Source: a bacterium
Lineage (GTDB): Bacteria; UBP14; UBA6098; B30-G16
NCBI GenBank assembly: GCA_003645115.1
Contig: QNEG01000144.1
Coordinates: 1-5,200, forward strand
Reading direction: 5' to 3'
Length of the DNA stretch: 5,200 nucleotides
A program made the position numbers and the translations under genes. Positions 1 through 5,200 of this stretch are shown here, in pieces. The notes under the pieces were generated by a model, which was not told the origin of the DNA, did not search any database, and worked only from the letters and a program-made list of their open reading frames with translations. Positions within the stretch are counted from its first letter, which is position 1. Each line of letters opens with the position of its first letter.

Positions 1-458
1 GCCAATATAGAATCCTGTGATGCGTATTCCCATAATTCTGCTGCGCGGGAAAATGCTTTCCATGCTGTTAATATGTTCCTATTCTCGCCGATAAAAGACA
101 AAATTGCTTTCTGTCCATACAAGTTCGCCATCACGAATGAAACCCAGTGTGATTCAGGTTCCTTGCCCCAATAATTCAGACAAATTTTTTCTACGGAATC
201 GATTTCGGTCATCAGATTTTCGAAACCCGATTCATCTTCCATATCGTGCAGTTCCGATGCTCGAGCTATTATTCTGAATACATCTATCGACGGGTCATCG
301 GGATATTCTACGGATAATGAATCCAAAATCGAATACGCCCTTTGGAAATGGTTATCGAATACAGCAAACATAACATCCGCCAGTGAATTATAATAAATCG
401 GAATTTTTGCAAATATTGTAACGAACAGAATAAATATGGGGATGAAACATTTTTTCAT
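1..458 (-). CDS. Exported TPR-like helical protein, 3' end outside window
   Basis: This is a partial gene: 152 codons are visible and the frame stays open to the window edge. The start is the ATG at 456-458, which opens MKKCFIPIFILFVTIFA, a Lys-Lys n-region followed by a hydrophobic core, so a Sec signal peptide with possible cleavage near residue 17. After it come amphipathic helices with TPR-like spacing: one around residues 36-55 ending in EYPDDPS (the usual Pro/Asp turn between TPR helices), one at about 58-75, and a helix pair at about 107-146 with WKAFSRAAELW. The layout resembles signal-peptide TPR proteins frequent in FCB-group genomes, whose function is not known to me. It starts 2 nt after the stop of the oxidoreductase gene and has no clear Shine-Dalgarno sequence, so translation probably depends on coupling. 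The call of an exported helical-repeat protein is fairly safe; any specific role would be a guess. Confidence 0.8.
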   Translation of the reverse strand, partial: MKKCFIPIFILFVTIFAKIPIYYNSLADVMFAVFDNHFQRAYSILDSLSVEYPDDPSIDVFRIIARASELHDMEDESGFENLMTEIDSVEKICLNYWGKEPESHWVSFVMANLYGQKAILSFIGENRNILTAWKAFSRAAELWEYASQDSIL

Positions 459-460
459 TT

Positions 461-1411
461 TTATTTAAAGTGTCTGAGAATATAATCACACATTTTGAGT
501 GCCCATAGCGAAGTAGAATTATCGAAAGATTTGTTTTCGTTTATCGCGCTTATAAAGGTTTTCAATTCTTCTTCTAATGGGTCTATATCTGGGATTTCAG
601 GACGAATTAACTCGATTTGCTTATCTCCGAATTGAATTATCTCGCCTTCGGTTTGTTTATTGGCGATTCGAGCAATTTCAGCAGTTCTATCGCCAAAATC
701 TATCCCCACATAAGAATTATCCTGGAAAATTTGCATTTTTCGCTTGGAATTAAAAGACATTCTGCTTGCGGTGAGATTTACAATCAATCCACTTGCGAAT
801 TTAAGTCTGACTTGAGCGATATCTGGTTTATTTGTGATAACCGATGCACCCGAGACCTCCACGGAAGTGACATCTGTTCCGCAGAATTTTGGCAATAATT
901 CCAAATCGTGAATCATCAAATCCTCGACTACGGAGACCTCGGCACCACGGTCACGGAATGATGTCAATCTATGAACCTCCACGAAAACAGGATTACCGAT
1001 ATACTTTTTTGCGGCTATATATGCGGGATTGAAATTTTCTATATGACCCACCATAAGTGTGACTTCGTGTTCCTCGGCGAGCTCTATCAGTATATCCGCT
1101 TCATTTTCGCTATCTGCAATCGGCTTTTCGATTAGAATGTGTCTTCCTAATTCGATTATCTGCATTCCCAATTTACCGTGAGTATCGGATGGCGTAGCCA
1201 GAATTACCGCCTGAGAATAACCTATTGCCTCATCGAATGACTGGAATGATTTAGTATTCAACTCCTCGGCGACCTTGTCCGCTTTTTGTTTATCGATATC
1301 CCATACACCAACTAATTTAGCTTCGTTCAGTTTTGCCAATTTTCTGGCATGAATGGTTCCCATATATCCAGTTCCTATAACACTAATTTTTACTGGTGTA
1401 AAAAATCGCAT
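461..1411 (-). CDS. Gfo/Idh/MocA-family NAD(P)-dependent sugar oxidoreductase, UDP-GlcNAc 3-dehydrogenase-like
   Basis: A 316-residue cytoplasmic dehydrogenase with the full family length. Seen: an N-terminal Rossmann fold with GTGYMG at residues 13-18 and an acidic end of strand two (WDID, 37-40) that fits NAD preference; ATPSDTH at 72-78; the family EKP signature at 95-97; VGHIENFNPA at 121-130; and DLMIHDLEL at 164-172, with H168 in the position of the usual catalytic His. The HIE-x-FNPA and DLMIHD motifs together with RKMQIFQ (224-230) resemble GnnA-type enzymes, which oxidise the 3-hydroxyl of UDP-GlcNAc before amination for N-acylated lipid A. GnnA proteins usually have R where this one has N126. 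No gnnB aminotransferase or lpx gene is in view, so the substrate is unproven. I chose the second ATG (1409-1411) rather than the one at 1424-1426, because GGAGG sits 8 nt before it and would lie inside the coding region of the longer form. It follows the LTD gene by 14 nt. Confidence 0.92.
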   Translation of the reverse strand: MRFFTPVKISVIGTGYMGTIHARKLAKLNEAKLVGVWDIDKQKADKVAEELNTKSFQSFDEAIGYSQAVILATPSDTHGKLGMQIIELGRHILIEKPIADSENEADILIELAEEHEVTLMVGHIENFNPAYIAAKKYIGNPVFVEVHRLTSFRDRGAEVSVVEDLMIHDLELLPKFCGTDVTSVEVSGASVITNKPDIAQVRLKFASGLIVNLTASRMSFNSKRKMQIFQDNSYVGIDFGDRTAEIARIANKQTEGEIIQFGDKQIELIRPEIPDIDPLEEELKTFISAINENKSFDNSTSLWALKMCDYILRHFK

Positions 1412-1419
1412 ATACAATT

Positions 1420-1424
1420 CCTCC
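1420..1424 (-). promoter_or_regulatory. Ribosome binding site GGAGG that sets the oxidoreductase start
   Basis: GGAGG lies 8 nt upstream of the ATG at 1409-1411, in the 14-nt gap after the LTD gene. The upstream in-frame ATG (1424-1426) shares its A with the preceding TAA and runs straight into this motif, so it would need a different, unseen site. The shorter start is therefore preferred, although re-initiation at TAATG cannot be excluded. Confidence 0.75.
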
Positions 1425-1425
1425 A

Positions 1426-3789
1426 TTATTTTTTCATACCTCTCGCCACAGCAATTGGGAAACGGTGATGTGTGACTTTTCCATTCTGCTCGATTTCCGC
1501 CACTATCACATAAGCTCCGGTTGGCACTGGATTACCATTTTCATCATTACCATCCCAAACATTGGCAGCTTTCGCTTCAAAATCGACTATTAGTTTACCG
1601 CGTAAATTATATATCCTGGTCTCGATAGTAGCATCGACGGGAGCGTTTATTACTATCTCGGCATTTTCTCCTCGCTCGGGATCGAAAGGATTGGGTTGGA
1701 CATCACAGGTTATTTTCTCGGTCGCCGACCAAATGCTATTATCCTGACACGGTGTGGAACCATCGATACTCCTGGAAGGGCGCCAATTATCAGTATCCAT
1801 ACCATCCACATATATACTAATTCTTTCCGCCGATACATCTTGTGTCCAGTCATCCACATCATAGGCGACTTGTTCCACTATTTCTTCATCGGGATTAATC
1901 AAATAAATCGACTCATAATCAGTATTATTCAAATATCGCCAGCTTTCTGCCACAATAGATGGACAGGAGAATCCCGCCAGTGGAACCTCGCATATAATTG
2001 CATATTCTCCCGGTTCGATTATAAATGAGTCGTATGTGATAGTTCCCGTTCCGCTGGCATCGGCGATATCCCAATTGGCAAGGTCGATAGATTCATTCCC
2101 GGCATTATATACTTCTATCCATTCGTGGTCGCTGATTTCAGGGTCGAACATTATCTCCGTAATCACGATAGTCATTCCCACCTGAACAGTAATAAATGCT
2201 TCATTGTTGCTTCGAACGGTATCGGAAAGCACAGCCACCAATGAATATAATCCCGCTGGCAATGAAACATTAAACGATATGGTGGTAGATTCATCTGAAT
2301 TCAAATCGGGAATGGATTGCGTGGAAATAAGAGTGTCATCCACGGTGTAATTATGACTCCTGTCCGTATCCAGATAAAGTGATATATCATAACCCGATGC
2401 GGTATAAACTCCCACATTTTCGATATCGACAAAAACATTAAACGGATTATCCGGTTCTGGTCTGAATGGTTCTGCGGACATCGAAGTAATCGCGATATCG
2501 TAATCGATAGGCCAGGTGGAATTAATTTGACAGGGAGTAGCACCCGCAGGGTCCTGACAGGCTATCCAATTGTCCTCATTCCAACCATCGGCATAGAGTG
2601 AGCATCTTTCCACAGTCACACCATAACTCCAGGAATCCGAGACAGAAAAGATTGCGCTATCCACCACAGTTCCAATGGAATCGTGCAAATGTAAAGATTC
2701 ACCATCGTTATTGAGAAATCTCCAATCCTCACAGGTTAAAGTAGGACAGGAAAATCCCGTCATATCTACCTCGGTGATAATTGCATACTCTCCCGGTTCT
2801 ATTATAAATGACTCACTGGTGATAATTGCATTGCCGGTAGCATCGGTAATACTCCAGCCCTCGATATCCACAGCTATATGGTCATTATTATAAAGTTCTA
2901 TCCACTCCTCGCTGGATTCGGTAGGTTTAAACATAATTTCTGTGATTAAAATGTCAGGGACTTCGCCTGGTTCACTGACTACTATATCGATGGAGTTGGA
3001 ATTATTTGTTCCGAGAGTATCATCCACCGAGGCGAGGATGGAATAGTTTCCCGCTGGTAATGTTAGTGAAAATTGCTGTTCGACTGAACCACCAGCAGGA
3101 ATATCTGATAATTCGATTGTTTCTATTTCGGTAGTATCCGAACTCGAGATATATTCTGTGGTTAGCGAAAATCCCGATGCATTTTCTGTGCCCAAATTTT
3201 CCACAATCACAGTGATAGAGAATGTATCATCCGGAGTGGGATTAGAGGGTTCGATGGTAATCGAAGTTATAGATATATCCACTGGATAAGTAATTTCATA
3301 CACAGAATTTATATGGCAGGGAGTGGAACCGGTAGCATCCTCGCATTGCAGCCAATTGGCAGGGTCGGAACCATCGCTGGAATATTCGGGCAATTCCACA
3401 GATATATCATATCCCCACGAGCTGGACACAGAATATACAGCGATATCTACAAGGGCACTATCACTGTCTCTCAGATAGACCGTATCTCCGGTATTGTTCA
3501 GATAGGGCCAACTACTTTCTACAAAAATAGTAGGGCAATCGAATGTGGTATCGAATTGTGAGATTATTATAAATTCTCCCGGTTCGATAGTAAAAGAAGA
3601 ATCGACTATTATCGCGGTATAATTGGGGTCGGAGATTGTCCAGCTATGGATATCCACCGAGCTATCACCAGCATTATACAATTCAATCCATTCCTGGCTA
3701 ATAACAGATGGCTTGAACATTATCTCGTTTATCAGCACTTGACCGAATAAAATACTTGTTAAAATTAGAATAGCGAAAAAATTCCGCAT
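1426..3789 (-). CDS. Large exported protein with three lamin-tail (LTD) and two CARDB domains and a FlgD-like C-terminus
   Basis: 787 residues. MRNFFAILILTSILFG is a Sec signal peptide, probably cut after G16; there is no lipobox Cys. Domains in order: LTD1 about 17-163, CARDB-like Ig 168-275, LTD2 279-426, CARDB-like 429-537, LTD3 540-687, FlgD-like Ig about 691-783. Each LTD opens with a variant of EIMFKP...EWIELYN, then GEYAII, W.(Y/F)LNN and a closing TPCxxNS. The C-terminal domain shows NPFDP, IYNLRGKLI and VWDGNDENGNPVPTGAY, the pattern of Ig-like modules at the ends of secreted FCB-group proteins, which often serve outer-surface sorting; the extreme end FPIAVARGMKK is not a classic type IX motif. 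LTD and CARDB modules are typical of surface and extracellular proteins, so adhesion or substrate binding is likely; no catalytic domain is visible. One Cys pair recurs in each LTD. First gene of a likely three-gene transcript, with an SD-like AAGGGGG before the ATG. Confidence 0.92.
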   Translation of the reverse strand: MRNFFAILILTSILFGQVLINEIMFKPSVISQEWIELYNAGDSSVDIHSWTISDPNYTAIIVDSSFTIEPGEFIIISQFDTTFDCPTIFVESSWPYLNNTGDTVYLRDSDSALVDIAVYSVSSSWGYDISVELPEYSSDGSDPANWLQCEDATGSTPCHINSVYEITYPVDISITSITIEPSNPTPDDTFSITVIVENLGTENASGFSLTTEYISSSDTTEIETIELSDIPAGGSVEQQFSLTLPAGNYSILASVDDTLGTNNSNSIDIVVSEPGEVPDILITEIMFKPTESSEEWIELYNNDHIAVDIEGWSITDATGNAIITSESFIIEPGEYAIITEVDMTGFSCPTLTCEDWRFLNNDGESLHLHDSIGTVVDSAIFSVSDSWSYGVTVERCSLYADGWNEDNWIACQDPAGATPCQINSTWPIDYDIAITSMSAEPFRPEPDNPFNVFVDIENVGVYTASGYDISLYLDTDRSHNYTVDDTLISTQSIPDLNSDESTTISFNVSLPAGLYSLVAVLSDTVRSNNEAFITVQVGMTIVITEIMFDPEISDHEWIEVYNAGNESIDLANWDIADASGTGTITYDSFIIEPGEYAIICEVPLAGFSCPSIVAESWRYLNNTDYESIYLINPDEEIVEQVAYDVDDWTQDVSAERISIYVDGMDTDNWRPSRSIDGSTPCQDNSIWSATEKITCDVQPNPFDPERGENAEIVINAPVDATIETRIYNLRGKLIVDFEAKAANVWDGNDENGNPVPTGAYVIVAEIEQNGKVTHHRFPIAVARGMKK
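1729..3741 (-). repeat. Internal tandem repeat: two LTD+CARDB units plus a third LTD
   Basis: Within the large exported protein, unit 1 covers about 2965-3741, unit 2 about 2179-2955 and the incomplete unit 3 (LTD only) about 1729-2172, a period of about 261-263 codons. Similarity is visible in the DNA itself: a 38-nt stretch at 1994-2031 matches 2777-2814 at 35 of 38 positions, offset exactly 783 bp, and attctcccggttcgat is shared exactly by 2004-2019 and 3573-3588. Duplication of an ancestral LTD+CARDB module is the natural reading. Confidence 0.9.
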
Positions 3790-3797
3790 CGAAAAAT

Positions 3798-3804
3798 CCC
3801 CCTT
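3798..3804 (-). promoter_or_regulatory. Shine-Dalgarno-like AAGGGGG before the LTD gene
   Basis: AAGGGGG sits 8 nt upstream of the ATG at 3787-3789. It differs from the AAGGAGG consensus at one base, so it should bind the anti-SD less strongly than the GGAGG sites of the neighbouring genes. It supports the chosen start, which also gives a well-formed signal peptide. Confidence 0.6.
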
Positions 3805-3887
3805 AGTGAATTTTTACTCAATTAAAAAATAATTTTGCTCAAAGGCAAGAGTTTTCTTTATGAAATTTTCAGATTGCAAAAATAAAT

Positions 3888-3896
3888 TGGTATAAT
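3888..3896 (+). promoter_or_regulatory. Possible plus-strand extended -10 promoter (TGGTATAAT)
   Basis: TGGTATAAT is a perfect match to an extended -10 element (TGnTATAAT). A weak -35, TTTTCA at 3866-3871 (4 of 6 consensus), lies 19 nt upstream. If active it would start near 3903 and read rightward, away from the LTD gene, through the CAGAT repeats and antisense to korC. It is the best promoter-like match in the gap, but such hexamers arise by chance in AT-rich DNA. Confidence 0.3.
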
Positions 3897-3965
3897 TCCT
3901 GATTAGCCGAGACAAGTCCTGTGGTTTAGACAATTCTTTACTTAGAAATAGACATAAATTTACCC

Positions 3966-3995
3966 CAGATAGACACAGATAAACGCAGATGAAAA
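3966..3995 (+). repeat. Three tandem 10-bp CAGAT units (left arm)
   Basis: CAGAT recurs at 3966, 3976 and 3986, an exact 10-bp spacing close to one helical turn, with purine-rich filler between. It is too short, and lacks the spacers, for a CRISPR array. Confidence 0.8.
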
Positions 3996-4099
3996 AATGT
4001 CATAAGGTGTTAAACAGACTGTGTCAAAACTCATATTTTATCTCAAATATAGATTTATGATTGATTGGGTCTTATTTTCTCACACCAACCGCCGCCGAT

Positions 4100-4130
4100 A
4101 TGGATTCGGTATGGATTATTATGGATTCGC
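4100..4130 (+). repeat. Three tandem ATGGATT units inside the repeat block
   Basis: ATGGATTCGGT, ATGGATTATT and ATGGATTCGC follow one another without gaps (4100-4110, 4111-4120, 4121-4130), again a period of 10 to 11 bp but with a different unit from the CAGAT arms. It lies roughly midway between the arms. Confidence 0.75.
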
Positions 4131-4167
4131 TGTTTACCATCCCAGGATGCAAAACCGAACCGTAATC

Positions 4168-4209
4168 GACAAGGGAATTATATTAAATGACTTACTTAAG
4201 CCCCTTGTC
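4168..4209. repeat. 8-bp perfect inverted repeat with 26-nt loop
   Basis: GACAAGGG at 4168-4175 pairs perfectly with CCCTTGTC at 4202-4209. The long loop and the absence of a T-run directly after it on either strand argue against an intrinsic terminator. It may be an operator-like site, part of the repeat element's fold, or chance. Confidence 0.4.
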
Positions 4210-4259
4210 TATAAGCGCTGTTTTCATCTTTGTTCGCCTGCGTGTATCTACGATTTTAG

Positions 4260-4283
4260 GCAAATTATGTTTGGTAATTTTGC
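4260..4283 (-). other. AT-rich stem-loop just downstream of korC
   Basis: GCAAATTA (4260-4267) can pair with TAATTTTGC (4275-4283) as an 8-bp stem with one bulged base and a 7-nt loop, 10 nt past the korC stop. It could help end the kor transcript or protect its 3' end, but it is AT-rich and lacks the following U-tract of an intrinsic terminator. Confidence 0.3.
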
Positions 4284-4293
4284 AGAACTCTTT

Positions 4294-4947
4294 CTATATA
4301 GAATCTTTGGGAGGATTTTTTTCTGCGTATTCCTTGCCCATTTTAAATCCGAATTTCAGCGCTTTTATATTTAAATCCAAATAAGGCGACCCATCGAACC
4401 TATCCTGCACTGCATTAAGAATCGAATTTTTAGATACAATTCCAGTATAAGTGGAAAGAAATCCCAGCGCAATTATATTAGCCACGATGGAGTTTCCGAA
4501 TTTTTCGGAAGCAAGCTTAATAAATGGAACTTTTACTGTTTTCGTGGGACCCATAACTATTTCTACTGCGCTTTCATCGGCAATTACCAAACCATCCTTA
4601 TCTACTTTCAGAGAATGCTTTTCATACGCCTCGGAAGTAAAAGCCACCAAGATATCCAGTTTATGACATTCGGGGAAAAATATTTCCTTATCGCTGAGGA
4701 CGATGTCTGCGCGAGTTGCACCACCACGAGCTTCTGGTCCATAAGCCTGACTTTGACTGACATTTTTCCCATCGCCGATTGCAATAGCCTCGCCCAATAG
4801 CATCCCAGTAGAGACTATTCCCTGACCACCAGCGCCAGATATTCGTATCTCAAATCGGTTTATAACATCAGGAAGAAGACTTACTTTGTTTTGTTTTTTT
4901 GTTGTTTTTTTGGTCTTCTTGCTCTTTTGTTTCGACTTTGTTGGCAT
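4294..4947 (-). CDS. korC: 2-oxoacid (2-oxoglutarate-type) ferredoxin oxidoreductase, gamma subunit
   Basis: 217 residues, cytoplasmic. Together with the alpha and beta subunits it forms the enzyme that reversibly converts a 2-oxoacid plus CoA into acyl-CoA and CO2 with ferredoxin as electron carrier. Seen: GAGGQGI at residues 38-44, QAYGPEARGG at 67-76 and GNSIVANIIALG at 151-162, all signatures of the gamma/PFOR-gamma domain. The conserved part begins near residue 31; the first 21 residues contain 10 Lys and form an extension that makes the protein longer than the usual 180 or so. No other ATG, GTG or TTG exists between M1 and the conserved core, and GGAGG lies 6 nt before the ATG, so the extension is probably real. 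The gene overlaps the end of korB by 80 bp. Substrate choice between 2-oxoglutarate and other 2-oxoacids is inferred mainly from the KorB-like neighbour. Confidence 0.9.
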   Translation of the reverse strand: MPTKSKQKSKKTKKTTKKQNKVSLLPDVINRFEIRISGAGGQGIVSTGMLLGEAIAIGDGKNVSQSQAYGPEARGGATRADIVLSDKEIFFPECHKLDILVAFTSEAYEKHSLKVDKDGLVIADESAVEIVMGPTKTVKVPFIKLASEKFGNSIVANIIALGFLSTYTGIVSKNSILNAVQDRFDGSPYLDLNIKALKFGFKMGKEYAEKNPPKDSI

Positions 4948-5200
4948 TATCTTCCTCCAATTGTTTCTGGAGTTTTTGATTTAGTTTATATATTTCATCG
5001 GTATATTCAGGACGAGTTTCGTCCCTAAAAATTCCTATCACTTTTTTACCTTGCAATTCCTCTGGCGACATTTTTTCTGCCTTTGCGATTGGAACTGAAT
5101 TTTCCTTTTGCCACAACAACATCTGTTTAGGGTCGGGTATCTTGTTTAATCTTCCATAAAGGACAGGGCATTGAGTAATAATTTCCACCATAGAAAAGCC
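4868..5200 (-). CDS. korB: 2-oxoacid (2-oxoglutarate-type) ferredoxin oxidoreductase, beta subunit, C-terminal part
   Basis: The last 110 residues of a gene that enters from the right edge; the apparent ATG at 5189-5191 is an internal Met (GFSMVEIITQCP). Seen: ITQCPVLYGRLN at visible residues 8-19, then MLLWQKENSVPIAKAEKMSPEELQ and KKVIGIFRDETRPEYTDEI split by one Gly, which is the standard C-terminal region of KorB-type TPP-binding beta subunits; the TPP site itself lies outside the window. After about visible residue 83 the family-like part stops and a charged low-complexity tail rich in Glu, Asn, Lys and Ser follows to the TGA at 4868-4870. That tail is encoded by the same DNA as the start of korC. 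It is translated with korC and probably with korA upstream. Confidence 0.88.
   Translation of the reverse strand, partial: GFSMVEIITQCPVLYGRLNKIPDPKQMLLWQKENSVPIAKAEKMSPEELQGKKVIGIFRDETRPEYTDEIYKLNQKLQKQLEEDNANKVETKEQEDQKNNKKTKQSKSSS
4954..4958 (-). promoter_or_regulatory. Ribosome binding site GGAGG for korC, inside korB
   Basis: GGAGG sits 6 nt before the korC ATG at 4945-4947 and lies within the korB reading frame, where it helps encode Leu-Glu-Glu. Its strength and spacing support a genuine start there, and hence the 80-bp overlap. Confidence 0.8.

Larger units (their letters stand above)
3966..4250. repeat. 285-bp block bounded by imperfect inverted repeats with a 10-bp CAGAT period
   Basis: The left arm, 3966-3995, consists of three 10-bp units (CAGATAGACA, CAGATAAACG, CAGATGAAAA). 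The right arm, 4221-4250, read on the minus strand gives TAGATACACG, CAGGCGAACA, AAGATGAAAA, matching the left arm at 22 of 30 positions. The arms face each other across 225 bp without a gene. CAGAT/CGCAGAT-type intergenic repeats are, to my recollection, common in several bacterial phyla and sometimes sit next to small mobile or repeat-associated genes; none is seen here. It could be a non-autonomous element, a decayed insertion or a structured RNA. Confidence 0.55.
3790..4293. other. Intergenic gap of about 500 bp between korC and the LTD gene
   Basis: I find no convincing gene here. The part next to the LTD gene (3805-3960) is very AT-rich and should contain that gene's promoter, but no -35/-10 pair on the minus strand is good enough to call. 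The part from 3966 to 4250 is a repeat-bounded block described separately. The last 40 bases hold an AT-rich stem-loop just after korC. A plus-strand open frame at 4021-4374 begins with GTG, has no ribosome binding site and runs 81 bp into korC antisense, so I do not treat it as a gene. Confidence 0.8.

Noticed and set aside
617..898. Plus-strand open frame opposite the oxidoreductase, and similar ones opposite the LTD gene
   Set aside because: They are antisense shadows of genes with clear family motifs and have no features of their own.
1409..1426. Longer oxidoreductase start at the ATG overlapping the TAA (TAATG)
   Set aside because: The only good ribosome binding site lies downstream of that ATG and is spaced correctly for the next ATG; the added five residues are not part of the family fold.
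1426..1720. Type IX secretion C-terminal signal on the LTD protein
   Set aside because: The terminal domain is FlgD-like and the general style fits, but the end FPIAVARGMKK lacks the usual conserved finish, and no secretion genes are in view, so I mention sorting only as a possibility.
4020..4060. Minus-strand remnant of an outer-membrane protein end (KSIFEIKYEF then stop)
   Set aside because: The ten residues look like a terminal beta strand, but a stop lies a few codons upstream and no frame continues the similarity, so it is probably chance.
3966..4130. CRISPR-like array from the short periodic repeats
   Set aside because: Units are 10 bp and contiguous, with no spacers of 25-40 bp and no cas genes.
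4168..4209. Intrinsic terminator for korC
   Set aside because: The loop is 26 nt and no T-run follows on the minus strand; it also lies more than 80 nt past the stop.
4021..4374. Plus-strand open frame of 117 codons across the gap
   Set aside because: It starts with GTG without a ribosome binding site, overlaps korC antisense, has no recognisable motif, and its composition is unlike the real genes.

Overview
This is a gene-dense, AT-rich bacterial window in which every supported gene lies on the minus strand, so the order of transcription runs from high to low coordinates. It suggests an anaerobic Gram-negative-type bacterium, perhaps in or near the Fibrobacteres-Chlorobi-Bacteroidetes (FCB) group or one of its candidate phyla. 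The reasons are a ferredoxin-dependent 2-oxoacid oxidoreductase, a large secreted lamin-tail/CARDB protein ending in a FlgD-like Ig domain, and an N-terminally signal-bearing TPR-like protein of a kind common there. That placement is inference; no phylogenetic marker is present. Stops are ordinary TGA, TAG and TAA, and GGAGG ribosome binding sites are used.

Right end (5200 to 4294): the 3' end of korB (TPP-binding beta subunit) and all of korC (gamma subunit) of a 2-oxoglutarate-type ferredoxin oxidoreductase. The two genes overlap by 80 bp, and one A-rich stretch encodes a Lys-rich tail on KorB and a Lys-rich head on KorC in different frames.

Middle gap (4293 to 3790, about 500 bp): no convincing gene. 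It holds a 285-bp repeat-bounded block with imperfect, inverted 30-bp arms built on a 10-bp CAGAT period. Inside are a second 10-bp triplet repeat and an 8-bp inverted repeat. Beside the block is a plus-strand extended -10 sequence. This looks like a non-coding or decayed repeat element.

Left part (3789 to 1): a tight three-gene run. First comes a 787-residue exported protein with two LTD+CARDB units, a third LTD and a FlgD-like C-terminal domain. Next is a Gfo/Idh/MocA oxidoreductase resembling UDP-GlcNAc 3-dehydrogenases. Last is a signal-peptide-bearing TPR-like protein cut by the window edge. The spacings (14 nt and 2 nt) argue for one transcript. The functional link between a cell-surface adhesin-like protein and a sugar-nucleotide dehydrogenase is unclear; envelope construction is the simplest guess. 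I see no wholly new system here. The repeat block and the korB/korC overlap are the items most worth a second look.
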